This document shows positions 36,669-44,416 of a DNA stretch of 64,000 bases, in pieces. Numbering within the stretch: the stretch's first letter is position 1; each line of letters starts with the position of its first letter. Both the position numbers and the translations under genes were made by a program. The DNA is from Jeotgalicoccus aerolatus (lineage in GTDB: Bacteria > Bacillota > Bacilli > Staphylococcales > Salinicoccaceae): the NCBI RefSeq assembly GCF_014635205.1, contig NZ_BMCN01000002.1:1-64000 (forward strand), in the 5' to 3' direction. Under the pieces are notes generated by a model. That model was not told the DNA's origin and did no database searches. It saw only the letters and a list, made by a program, of their open reading frames with translations.

Positions 36669-37223
36669 TTATTTACTGTAGTACATCACCATCGTCATTT
36701 TCACCATGACGTCTCCATCATTTTTATAAATGTGCGGCTGACTGCCGTCAAAAATCATCGCCTCATCTTCACATAGATGTGTCTGTGTTCCGTTAATATC
36801 CATAGTCAGTCTGCCCTTATTAATAAATATATGTTCTTCCACACCAGCAGTATGAGGTTCCGAATGATGCGCACTATCCGGATCGATTTCAAGGTTATAA
36901 ACTTCAAATAATTTTTCCGGTGAAAACGGCACAACATTGTAGACGCGATACTGTTCGTTATTTTCTGTAACCAGCTGTGTATCTTTTTTTCTAATCACTT
37001 GGATTGCTTTCTGCGGGCGGGTAATCAGTGAAGAAAAAGACACTTTGAAACCATCTGCTATTTTCCACAATGTGGTCACTGTCGGCGTTGAGTCCCCTCT
37101 CTCAATTTGAGCCAGCATTGCTTTGCTGACACCTGTAAGCACGGAAGTTTTGTCCAGGCTCAACCCTCGTTCTTTACGGATACTTTGCAGATTACTGCCG
37201 ATAAAAGCTACATTTTCTGTCAT
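36669..37223 (-). CDS. XRE-family regulator with cupin sensor domain
   Basis: A 184-residue regulator: helix-turn-helix in residues 8-62 (IRKERGLSLDKTSVLTGVSKAMLAQIERGDSTPTV pattern, quoted in part) and a C-terminal cupin (HTAGVEEHIFINKGRLTMDI). The cupin probably binds a small effector, perhaps an amino acid. The ATG after AGGAG was chosen. It is first gene of the operon with azlC and azlD, and palindromes upstream overlap its promoter, so it is probably autoregulated. Confidence 0.88.
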   Translation of the reverse strand: MTENVAFIGSNLQSIRKERGLSLDKTSVLTGVSKAMLAQIERGDSTPTVTTLWKIADGFKVSFSSLITRPQKAIQVIRKKDTQLVTENNEQYRVYNVVPFSPEKLFEVYNLEIDPDSAHHSEPHTAGVEEHIFINKGRLTMDINGTQTHLCEDEAMIFDGSQPHIYKNDGDVMVKMTMVMYYSK

Positions 37224-37257
37224 ATAAAGCACTCCTGATTATTTAATTTAAATCACT

Positions 37258-37292
37258 ATAGCATATATTTGTATGCTATAACATACAAATAT
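37258..37292 (-). promoter_or_regulatory. Nested palindromic operator at the azl operon promoter
   Basis: Two overlapping inverted repeats are present: ATAGCATA/TATGCTAT (37258-37265 and 37272-37279) and ATATTTGTATG/CATACAAATAT (37265-37275 and 37282-37292). A minus-strand -10 TATAGT (37255-37260) overlaps the first. This is a likely binding site of the XRE-cupin regulator. Confidence 0.55.
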
Positions 37293-37301
37293 AATAAAAA
37301 A

Positions 37302-37334
37302 ACAGCATATTCTGAAAATATGCTGTAAAAATTT
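37302..37334 (-). terminator. Hairpin terminator region
   Basis: The 10-bp stem ACAGCATATT/AATATGCTGT (37302-37326) has A-rich sequence on its left, giving a T run on the minus strand after the deoxyribosyltransferase gene. Confidence 0.75.
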
Positions 37335-37805
37335 TTATTTTTCTTTTGCAACCGGTGCATGATGATAATTTTTGAATCTGATTTTCTTCTTTTCATTGAA
37401 GTCGTATTTAGCAAGTTCATCAATGTCCTGCAGATATACATCAAGTGAATCCGTCAGCATTAAGTTTACCGGCGCTTCTGTTACAGGATCTTTTTCCTGA
37501 TATAAAAGAATAAATTTATTCAATGCCTTACCGTAGCCGATTTCAAACGCTGTACCTGGGTCTACATGTTCACCTTCATAATCATGAACAGCGACAACAG
37601 CATCGCACCACTCAACGTGTTTAATGTCATTCGCGTAAACAAAATCACGCCACTCATCAGAACCATGTTCGAGATGCTCAACCTGCTGCAGACGCGGTGA
37701 AAATACTTCCGTCACTGTCGGATTAGCTGCTAAAGCTTTTTCTACTCTCTTTACTCTTTCAACCTGTTCGTCATTAAAAAATGGACTGCCTAAATAAATT
37801 TTCAC
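37335..37805 (-). CDS. Nucleoside 2-deoxyribosyltransferase family protein
   Basis: A 156-residue Rossmann-like enzyme of nucleotide salvage. The start MKIYLGSPFFNDEQ forms the substrate loop; the catalytic Glu is in DPGTAFEIGYGKA and the aspartate pattern in WCDAVVAVHDYE. The family exchanges the base on deoxyribonucleosides or hydrolyses deoxynucleotides. AGGTAAT lies before the ATG. Single gene. Confidence 0.85.
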   Translation of the reverse strand: MKIYLGSPFFNDEQVERVKRVEKALAANPTVTEVFSPRLQQVEHLEHGSDEWRDFVYANDIKHVEWCDAVVAVHDYEGEHVDPGTAFEIGYGKALNKFILLYQEKDPVTEAPVNLMLTDSLDVYLQDIDELAKYDFNEKKKIRFKNYHHAPVAKEK

Positions 37806-37850
37806 ATGATTACCTCTATTCTTTTACTAAAAGAATATCATAATTTACAT

Positions 37851-39287
37851 TTAATATGACGTTTTAACTTTATCTTCTGTACTTTCATCATCTTGTTCTT
37901 TTTCATAGTCATCTTTATCGAGAATGAACAATCCAAAGTAACCATATATTAATGTAATTATAATAACTAGGAATCCATACCAGAAAAAGGGGATGTATGC
38001 TAGTGTTGCGACACCGAGAGTCGCCGCCATAAACACTCCACCATCTGACCACGGTACCATCGGAGTAGTTACTGTACCTCCGGCTTCAACGTTTCTCGAG
38101 AGCAGTGTTCTCGACACATTCTTTCTGTTATAGTTTTCTTCAGTAATCTTAGTTCCTGTTAATAGGGATACGTACGCCGCACCGCCAAAAAATACCCCGA
38201 AAAAGGAAGCTATCATTGTTGTTAATGTTAAATTTCCTGTATTAGTTGCCCATTTGGCAAAAATATCCCCTATAACTTTAAAAGCACCAATTGTTTGTAG
38301 CAATCCGCCGACACCCAATGCGAGAATGATTAATAGTATTACTTCCAACATGAAGGTAATGCCTCCACGATTAAGTAAGCTGTCTATAAATACAATTCCC
38401 GTCGACTGTGTACTTCCGGAATACAATGTTTGTATTGCTTCTATGAAACCATACCCTTGGAATATCGCTGCCCAGAAACTTCCAATCAATGCTCCAAAAA
38501 GTATTACTGGCACAGAAGGCAGTTTGAAAAGAAGCATAATTACAACAACTAAAGCTGGTATTAACATGATCCATGAAATTTCAAATGATTCCTGCAGTCC
38601 AGCCATTGTATCTTTAGCAATAGTTAAATCACCGTTCCCTTCAGATAATACTGCACCGGTAATCCAGTATGCTATCGCTGCAATTATAAAAGCAGGAACC
38701 GATACATAAGCCATGGAACGAATATGTCTGAATAAATCTACTTTAGATAGTGTAGCTGTCATGACAGTTGTATCTGATAAAGGAGACATTTTATCACCCA
38801 CATAACAACCAGAGATTACTGCACCGGCAACTAGGTAAATTGGCAGTCCAAAACTTTCTCCGATCCCCATCATTGCGATGCCTGCTGTTCCTGCAGATCC
38901 GAATGACGTCCCAGTAGCAATAGCAGTAATTGCACAAATAATCATTGCCGCCATCAGGAAAATACTTGGACTAATAATACTTAATCCATAGTAAATCATC
39001 GTTGGGACAACCCCGCCAGCTATCCATGAACCGATTAACGCACCTACTGCTATCAGTATTAATATTGCGCCCATACCTTCGTATATCCCTTTAAGCAATC
39101 CTTTCTCCATCTTTAAGTATCCGTGTCCGAGGTAAAGACCAAACCCCATAATCATAAACCAGACGACGAGCAATGCCAATTGAATAGGTAATTCCAGTAT
39201 TACGATAAACCCGAACATAATTACTACAAATAACCCCAGTATTGTAAGTAGTATCGCCAGGCTCGGTAATCTTGGTTCTTTTGCCAT
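37851..39287 (-). CDS. NhaC-family antiporter/permease of the hydroxyproline cluster
   Basis: This 478-residue membrane protein has about twelve helices. ATGTSFGSAGTAGIAMMGIG and VGDKMSPLSDTTVM are NhaC-family marks. NhaC proteins are annotated as Na+/H+ antiporters, but members in catabolic clusters probably carry the substrate, often in exchange for a product. It lies 19 bp after the racemase-like paralogue, in line with the epimerase and oxidase genes, so hydroxyproline uptake is the likely role. This is an inference from context. Confidence 0.82.
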   Translation of the reverse strand: MAKEPRLPSLAILLTILGLFVVIMFGFIVILELPIQLALLVVWFMIMGFGLYLGHGYLKMEKGLLKGIYEGMGAILILIAVGALIGSWIAGGVVPTMIYYGLSIISPSIFLMAAMIICAITAIATGTSFGSAGTAGIAMMGIGESFGLPIYLVAGAVISGCYVGDKMSPLSDTTVMTATLSKVDLFRHIRSMAYVSVPAFIIAAIAYWITGAVLSEGNGDLTIAKDTMAGLQESFEISWIMLIPALVVVIMLLFKLPSVPVILFGALIGSFWAAIFQGYGFIEAIQTLYSGSTQSTGIVFIDSLLNRGGITFMLEVILLIILALGVGGLLQTIGAFKVIGDIFAKWATNTGNLTLTTMIASFFGVFFGGAAYVSLLTGTKITEENYNRKNVSRTLLSRNVEAGGTVTTPMVPWSDGGVFMAATLGVATLAYIPFFWYGFLVIIITLIYGYFGLFILDKDDYEKEQDDESTEDKVKTSY

Positions 39288-39305
39288 AAATATTTCCCCC
39301 TAGTT

Positions 39306-40052
39306 TTATTTAATAATAAATCCTTCTTTATAAATATCTGTATCATCGATGTAAAATTGTGAATTGGACACCAAATAATATTTATAATTAACTTTATTAT
39401 TTTTAATTTCAACATTGTCTCCCGTTAATGCTGTTAATTGCGCTCCTTGGTATTTTCCAGTCAACAATGAAATCACTTCTATAACCGGATATGGAATAAT
39501 TCTTCCATTTTTGTTTACTGATATAAATTTGCCTTTATTATATAAAACTAAAAAATCAAAATCATGTTCAATTTCTGCAATTAAAGCTTTGATGTCAGTG
39601 AGATTATTCACTTCTATTTGCAGTTCAGTTTCTACAATTTTCAACGTCTTACCATTTATTGAATAGCTATCATTGTTTTTATTTACCTCATATATAATTG
39701 AAGAACACAGTTCCTCATTACTATATGCCAGCCCCTCGCCATCCAGCAGTAGTGAATATTTCTCTCTTTCTTTAATTCTCTTTCGATCTACTAATGATTT
39801 AACAAATGATTTAAGTAATAGCTCTCTATTATCAATTATGTCCGAGCTATCCAGTGTTATTTCTAAAATATCATTCTCAGGATTTTCTCTGTAAGTAATT
39901 AAATTGATGTATTTGTTTCCTCTTGGTTCATTTATCAACAATGTTTTACTGTTAAATGGGGCTGCGCTGCCTGTAAACTCTCCAGCTTCTACTACTCTCA
40001 GCAACTGCCCGTTAATCTGAATATCATAACTGTTAATTATTTTTGTAATCAT
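39306..40052 (-). CDS. Degenerate proline racemase-family paralogue lacking catalytic cysteines
   Basis: This 248-residue protein resembles its neighbour epimerase at both ends. Near residue 40 it has INEPRGNKYINLITY, matching the NPPRGHDVMSGTI type segment, and it ends FYIDDTDIYKEGFII, matching FYMHESDSMNEGYLL. The two catalytic motifs (MCGHD and CGTGT) are missing and the protein is about 85 residues shorter. It is unlikely to be an epimerase; it may be a binding or regulatory protein. A long open frame, ribosome site and operon position suggest it is expressed, not a pseudogene. Confidence 0.68.
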   Translation of the reverse strand: MITKIINSYDIQINGQLLRVVEAGEFTGSAAPFNSKTLLINEPRGNKYINLITYRENPENDILEITLDSSDIIDNRELLLKSFVKSLVDRKRIKEREKYSLLLDGEGLAYSNEELCSSIIYEVNKNNDSYSINGKTLKIVETELQIEVNNLTDIKALIAEIEHDFDFLVLYNKGKFISVNKNGRIIPYPVIEVISLLTGKYQGAQLTALTGDNVEIKNNKVNYKYYLVSNSQFYIDDTDIYKEGFIIK

Positions 40053-40063
40053 CTGCCTGCCCC

Positions 40064-41065
40064 CTATATTTCAGGTATCAATAAGTAGCCTTCATTCATT
40101 GAATCAGATTCATGCATGTAAAAATCATGTCTCGCCATCAGCCACGCCGACCCCGTAATTGAAACTTGATTATAAATAATACCGTCCTTTTCTTTTGCAT
40201 CAAGAAGCTGCGCTTTAAATTGCGACCCTGTGATACTTTCATGTATAAAAGTATCATTTATGTCCATCCTGTCTTTTTTAAATAATGTAGCTACTTTGGC
40301 ACATGTACCTGTTCCGCAAGGTGAACGATCTATACCTCCCGGTGGAACAATTACTGTATTTTTAGTCACTTCGCCTTCTTCATACAGTTCCATATGTGTC
40401 AGTTTATTGATAAATTCATATTCTGGATGTTCAATTTCATGTTCGGAATTTATAATGTCCCTCACTTCCATCGCTTTCGCTACAATTTCTTCCGAACGCG
40501 AAACGTCCAATGTCACTTCTAAATCAGAAGCTTTTATAATGCCGTAAAAGTTGCCGCCATATGCAATATCGCAATGAACTATTTTATTGAGATAATTCAC
40601 CTCTACGGTTTTTAGATGAAATGAAGCTGTACTGTTAAATGTTACCTCTGTTACTTTTCCATCTGCCACCTTACATTTTGCGTCTACTATTCCGGCAGGT
40701 GTATCCAGTACTACTGATGTAATTGGTTCTTTCCTTTCAACATAACCAAGCTCTACAAGTGCTGTACACGTGCCGATTGTGTCATGACCGCACATTGGCA
40801 AATATCCACCAGTTTCTACAAAAATTACACTGAAATCTGCTTGTTTATCTATTGGAGGCAACAGTATTGTTCCACTCATGACATCATGCCCTCTTGGTGG
40901 ATTAACAAGAAACTTCCGGATATAGTCATAGTTTTCTTTCATATCCAGCATCTGCTTCTGTATGGTATCTCCCTTCAGACGAGGCATGCCCGCTAAAACT
41001 GTCCTTGTAGGGTTTCCGCCTGTATGTGTATCGACTGTTATAAATTGCTTACTATTTAAATTCAT
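40064..41065 (-). CDS. 4-hydroxyproline 2-epimerase (proline racemase family)
   Basis: A 333-residue cytoplasmic enzyme that converts trans-4-hydroxy-L-proline to cis-4-hydroxy-D-proline. The two catalytic cysteines are present: Cys92 in MCGHDTIG and Cys250 in SPCGTGTCA. This excludes the trans-3-hydroxyproline dehydratase branch, which lacks the second Cys. HTGGNPTRTVLAG at the N-terminus is typical of the epimerases. Its start overlaps the oxidase gene by 4 bp. The genes around it give the rest of the hydroxyproline pathway, which makes the substrate assignment strong. Confidence 0.9.
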   Translation of the reverse strand: MNLNSKQFITVDTHTGGNPTRTVLAGMPRLKGDTIQKQMLDMKENYDYIRKFLVNPPRGHDVMSGTILLPPIDKQADFSVIFVETGGYLPMCGHDTIGTCTALVELGYVERKEPITSVVLDTPAGIVDAKCKVADGKVTEVTFNSTASFHLKTVEVNYLNKIVHCDIAYGGNFYGIIKASDLEVTLDVSRSEEIVAKAMEVRDIINSEHEIEHPEYEFINKLTHMELYEEGEVTKNTVIVPPGGIDRSPCGTGTCAKVATLFKKDRMDINDTFIHESITGSQFKAQLLDAKEKDGIIYNQVSITGSAWLMARHDFYMHESDSMNEGYLLIPEI

Positions 41066-42240
41066 ACCTTAACCTCCTTAAATCGATTAATACTTAATGG
41101 ACTAATATCATCCTTCAAAGTGTTTGTCATCATTTGTGACATCCATAACCCTGTAATTGCTGATAAACCGATACCATCTCCCTCGTGACCCGCCGCAATA
41201 TAAAATCCCGGAACAACAGTATCAGAAATAATCGGCAAGTTGTCAGGGGTCCATGGTCTCAATCCGGCGTAGCTTCGAATAAAGCTCATATCCTTCATTG
41301 GTGGAAAATATTCAATGGCGCGCTCCGCGATAAGTCTGATGACCTTATGATTGACATTAGTGTTGTAACCAACAAATTCTCTGCTGCTTCCAATTAAAAA
41401 ATTCTGACTCTGTGTTGCTTCATGAACAAGCGCAACACCATAATCATTCATCTCTTTAGAAGCTTGTCTTTCTTTACCGAATTTAGTCATTAAATAACCA
41501 AATTCCTGAATTTTTCTTGAACCCAATAATTCAGCTCTGGATGATACTAAAATATGACCTTTTCTAGGTACAACTGGAACTTCGATATCCAATAATTTTC
41601 CTACATGCGGTGAATAAATCCCTGCTGCATTAATCACCTTATTAGCTTTGAATACTTTTTCATGAGACATTACTTTAAATTCACCATCCTGAATATGCTG
41701 AATATCAGTTACTGGTGTCATTTCAAATAATGAGAAATCATATTTTTTTGCCTGGTTAATTAATGAGAATGCAAGCATATAAGGATTTATAGTAGAATCA
41801 TTTGTGCATTCTATTCCGCCAATAAGATGATCTGAGAAATACTTGGAATCATTTTTCAAATCCTCTTTAGTCAATTTCTTAAAAAACTTATCTTTCCCGT
41901 TTTCTTTATTGTGATAATCCACCCAGTTATAACCCTGCTCGATTTCATCTTCATTTGCACATAAGAAAATACTTCCCGGATGCCTGAATTCGAATTCCAT
42001 TTCAAGTTCTGTCGACAATTGTTTAATCAAAGCCTGACTTTTAATTGCCATTCTGCTGTCAAATCCAGGCTCTTTATCGATAAGCAGTACATTACCATCA
42101 CATTTAGAACTCGTACCCGAAGCAACCGTATTACTTTCAAGTAGAGCAACTGATAATCCGGTTTTAGCGGTATAGTAAGCGATACTCGCACCGATAATAC
42201 CGCCGCCAATAATTAATACATCATAAATTTTGTTATCCAT
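41062..42240 (-). CDS. FAD-dependent D-hydroxyproline dehydrogenase subunit (DadA/HcnC type)
   Basis: A 392-residue DAO-family flavoprotein with VLIIGGGIIGASIAYYTAK at the N-terminus and RPWTPDNLPIISDTVVPGFYIAAGHEGDGIGLSAITG near the C-terminus. It oxidises cis-4-hydroxy-D-proline to pyrroline-4-hydroxy-2-carboxylate. Such enzymes occur alone or as beta subunit with HcnA/HcnB-type partners; those partners lie on the other strand at 43813-45575, so a complex is likely. It is the first gene of the minus operon, after a sigma-54-like promoter. Confidence 0.88.
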   Translation of the reverse strand: MDNKIYDVLIIGGGIIGASIAYYTAKTGLSVALLESNTVASGTSSKCDGNVLLIDKEPGFDSRMAIKSQALIKQLSTELEMEFEFRHPGSIFLCANEDEIEQGYNWVDYHNKENGKDKFFKKLTKEDLKNDSKYFSDHLIGGIECTNDSTINPYMLAFSLINQAKKYDFSLFEMTPVTDIQHIQDGEFKVMSHEKVFKANKVINAAGIYSPHVGKLLDIEVPVVPRKGHILVSSRAELLGSRKIQEFGYLMTKFGKERQASKEMNDYGVALVHEATQSQNFLIGSSREFVGYNTNVNHKVIRLIAERAIEYFPPMKDMSFIRSYAGLRPWTPDNLPIISDTVVPGFYIAAGHEGDGIGLSAITGLWMSQMMTNTLKDDISPLSINRFKEVKV

Positions 42241-42280
42241 TATTCCACTCCTGCCTAATTAATAAGCTTGTTAATAATAC

Positions 42281-42299
42281 ATAAGAAAATAACGTGCCA
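42281..42299 (-). promoter_or_regulatory. Sigma-54-type promoter with altered -12 element
   Basis: Minus strand TGGCACG (42293-42299), four bases and TTTCTTAT (42281-42288). The -24 part is perfect; the -12 GC is TC but at the exact distance. The same 19-bp layout occurs at 43764. It would drive the operon oxidase-epimerase-paralogue-transporter. Confidence 0.72.
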
Positions 42300-42326
42300 G
42301 CTATTTAAAATAGAATGTCGTTAATT

Positions 42327-42355
42327 TTGCTTGAATTAGTAAAGAATTATATAAT
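42327..42355 (+). promoter_or_regulatory. Sigma-A promoter of the activator gene with shared 18-bp element
   Basis: -35 TTGCTT (42327-42332), 17 bp and -10 TATAAT (42350-42355). The 18 bases GTAAAGAATTATATAATT (42339-42356) recur exactly at 45630-45647 before rpoN, so the two regulator genes may share control. Confidence 0.6.
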
Positions 42356-42390
42356 TATTATGAATAATTTAACTATTAGGGGTTGGAAGT

Positions 42391-43755
42391 ATGTTGGACA
42401 AAGAAATTATAAATATATTAATTAATTTTCATAATTACTCTTTCACAATTATTGATAAAGAAGAAAACGTAATTTACTGGAGTGACAGAGCTGCAAAAAT
42501 TTTTAATATGGATAACGATTACGTAATAGGTAAAAAAATTACAGATATTTTTGCAGAAGATAAATTAATTATGGTTAAGTCTTTACGCGAAAATAAAGTG
42601 ATTGAAAAACAGCAACATAAGGCAACTGAAAATGTTTATGTCGATATAAAATCTGTACCCATTTGCATCGATGGAAAAGTAGAAGGTGCGATTGTCTCAG
42701 AAGTAAATGTAACGGAGAAGATACAGCGTGAAGAACAAATTGAAATACTGAAAAATAAAGTAAGTTCTCTCTCAGATATTATGCAGCAGCTCAACAATTC
42801 GAATTTTAAAAATATCATTTACAGAAGTTCTGTAATGGAGCGTGTCAAAAGCCAGATAGAACGTGCAGCAGAAACAAATGCGAACATCCTGATTACTGGT
42901 GAAACAGGTGTAGGTAAAGAATTATTTGCGCAGGCGATTCACAGTACAAGTAAAGTAAAGGGTGATATGGTACCTATTAATTGCGGAGCAATACCCAGCC
43001 ATTTATTTGAATCAGAACTATTCGGTTATGAAAAAGGAGCCTTCACAGGTGCTAACAGAGCAGGAAACAAAGGTAAAGTCGAACTCGCAGAAAATGGCAC
43101 ACTGTTCCTTGATGAAATCGGTGAAATGCCTATTGATATGCAGGTGAAGTTCTTACGAGTACTCCAAGAAAAACAGTATTTTAAACTAGGTGGCAACAAA
43201 GAAATTAATACTAATTTCAGATTGGTTTCAGCAACGAATAAAAAGATTTCAGACTTACTATCCTCGGAAGAATTCAGATTAGATTTACTTTACAGAGTCA
43301 ACGTTGTGAACATTCACATTCCACCGCTTCGTGAGCGCCCAGAGGACATAGAGGCATTATTTTATTATTATTTATACAGTATGAGTGAGAAATATGATAT
43401 GTCCATAAAATATGCCAATAAACAACTAATCAGTGAACTTAAAAAGTACCCTTGGCCGGGCAACGTCAGAGAACTGATGAACGTCATAGAACGTCTGGTA
43501 ATTTTCTCTAATGAAGAAACGTTAAATAATGAAATTTTCCATCAGTATTTAACCGAAGTTGGGGAAGACAATTCTATTTCAAAAAATATAATTACCGATG
43601 AAACAATCGAATTAAAAGATTACGTTGAAAAAATTGAAGCAGATTATATTAAATATATTCTCGATGAAAATAATAATAATATTGAGAAATCCAGTGAAAT
43701 CCTTGGAATCAGCAGACCTACACTTTATGCAAAAGTTAAAAAGTTTGGCTTATAA
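42391..43755 (+). CDS. Sigma-54-dependent transcriptional activator with PAS domain (PrdR/RocR-like)
   Basis: A 454-residue enhancer-binding protein. A PAS domain (about residues 12-110) is followed by an AAA+ domain with Walker A GETGVGKE (170-177), the sigma-54 contact loop GAFTGA (216-221) and Walker B TLFLDEIGEM, and a Fis-type helix-turn-helix at the end (IEKSSEILGISRPTLYAKVKK). The intact GAFTGA loop means it needs a sigma-54 holoenzyme; rpoN lies 2 kb downstream. It probably senses hydroxyproline or a metabolite through PAS and activates both flanking promoters. Confidence 0.93.
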   Translation: MLDKEIINILINFHNYSFTIIDKEENVIYWSDRAAKIFNMDNDYVIGKKITDIFAEDKLIMVKSLRENKVIEKQQHKATENVYVDIKSVPICIDGKVEGAIVSEVNVTEKIQREEQIEILKNKVSSLSDIMQQLNNSNFKNIIYRSSVMERVKSQIERAAETNANILITGETGVGKELFAQAIHSTSKVKGDMVPINCGAIPSHLFESELFGYEKGAFTGANRAGNKGKVELAENGTLFLDEIGEMPIDMQVKFLRVLQEKQYFKLGGNKEINTNFRLVSATNKKISDLLSSEEFRLDLLYRVNVVNIHIPPLRERPEDIEALFYYYLYSMSEKYDMSIKYANKQLISELKKYPWPGNVRELMNVIERLVIFSNEETLNNEIFHQYLTEVGEDNSISKNIITDETIELKDYVEKIEADYIKYILDENNNNIEKSSEILGISRPTLYAKVKKFGL

Positions 43756-43763
43756 AGTAATAG

Positions 43764-43782
43764 TGGCATGGTTTTTTCTTAT
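43764..43782 (+). promoter_or_regulatory. Sigma-54-type promoter with altered -12 element
   Basis: TGGCATG (43764-43770), four bases and TTTCTTAT (43775-43782). It has the same spacing and same altered -12 as the site at 42281, and lies 31 bp before the first [2Fe-2S] protein gene. Confidence 0.7.
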
Positions 43783-43812
43783 AACCTTTAATAGTTAAAA
43801 GAGGTGCTTAAT

Positions 43813-44091
43813 ATGAGAAAAGAAGAAGACTTCGTAGTATGCAGATGCGAAAATGTATATTACTCAGAACTTATTGAAATTATGGAGGATGGTGCCAGTA
43901 ATTCGAGAGAATTAAAATTAAAATCACGGGCTGGCATGGGCTTTTGTAACTCCAGAACATGCGGTCCCCTTCTCGAGTCAATGACTGATGATAAAAATAA
44001 TGATTCTCCCCACTATGTTCATTTAAAATCACAGCCGCCAATCCGAACAATTTCTCTGCTCAATCTGGCAAGGGGGAATAATAATGACTGA
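43813..44091 (+). CDS. BFD-like [2Fe-2S] protein, dehydrogenase subunit
   Basis: A 92-residue protein with CRC near residue 11 and GFCNSRTC near residue 46, the four-cysteine pattern of bacterioferritin-associated ferredoxin-like domains. In heteromeric amino acid dehydrogenases (HcnA/HcnB, octopine and D-hydroxyproline types) this domain carries electrons between flavin sites. The ATG after AGAGGTG was chosen. It overlaps the next gene by 8 bp. Confidence 0.82.
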   Translation: MRKEEDFVVCRCENVYYSELIEIMEDGASNSRELKLKSRAGMGFCNSRTCGPLLESMTDDKNNDSPHYVHLKSQPPIRTISLLNLARGNNND

Positions 44092-44416
44092 AAGAATTAC
44101 AAAGCATAAAATTTTAGATGATCTGGAATTAAATATTGTGCCTTTTACTTGGAATAATCATACGCTCTATGGCAATGAAGGGGAAAGCGTCACTGCTGCT
44201 CTTCTCGCTAACAATATTAGAAAAATACGAGAGCATGAAAAAGACGGACAACCTCGCGGTATGTATTGTAACATCGGACATTGTTCAGAATGCCGGGTTA
44301 CCGTAAATGGTAAAAGAAATCAGAGAGCATGCCTCACACCTTTAGTACAAGATATGGTAATAGAACAACAATTTGAAATCCCTTATGTCGTTAAGGAGGG
44401 AAGCCCTTATGTTTGA
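44084..44416 (+). CDS. [2Fe-2S] ferredoxin-like dehydrogenase subunit (HcnA type)
   Basis: A 110-residue protein of the kind that forms the N-terminus of sarcosine oxidase alpha or HcnA. The cluster motif GMYCNIGHCSECRV with RACLT downstream gives four cysteines. It overlaps both neighbours by 8 bp, so it is translationally coupled to them and forms one complex with the flavoprotein encoded next. Confidence 0.85.
   Translation: MTERITKHKILDDLELNIVPFTWNNHTLYGNEGESVTAALLANNIRKIREHEKDGQPRGMYCNIGHCSECRVTVNGKRNQRACLTPLVQDMVIEQQFEIPYVVKEGSPYV

Noticed and set aside
37256-37444. 62-codon minus frame before the regulator gene
   Set aside because: It runs across the terminator and the 3' end of the deoxyribosyltransferase gene in another frame, without ribosome site.
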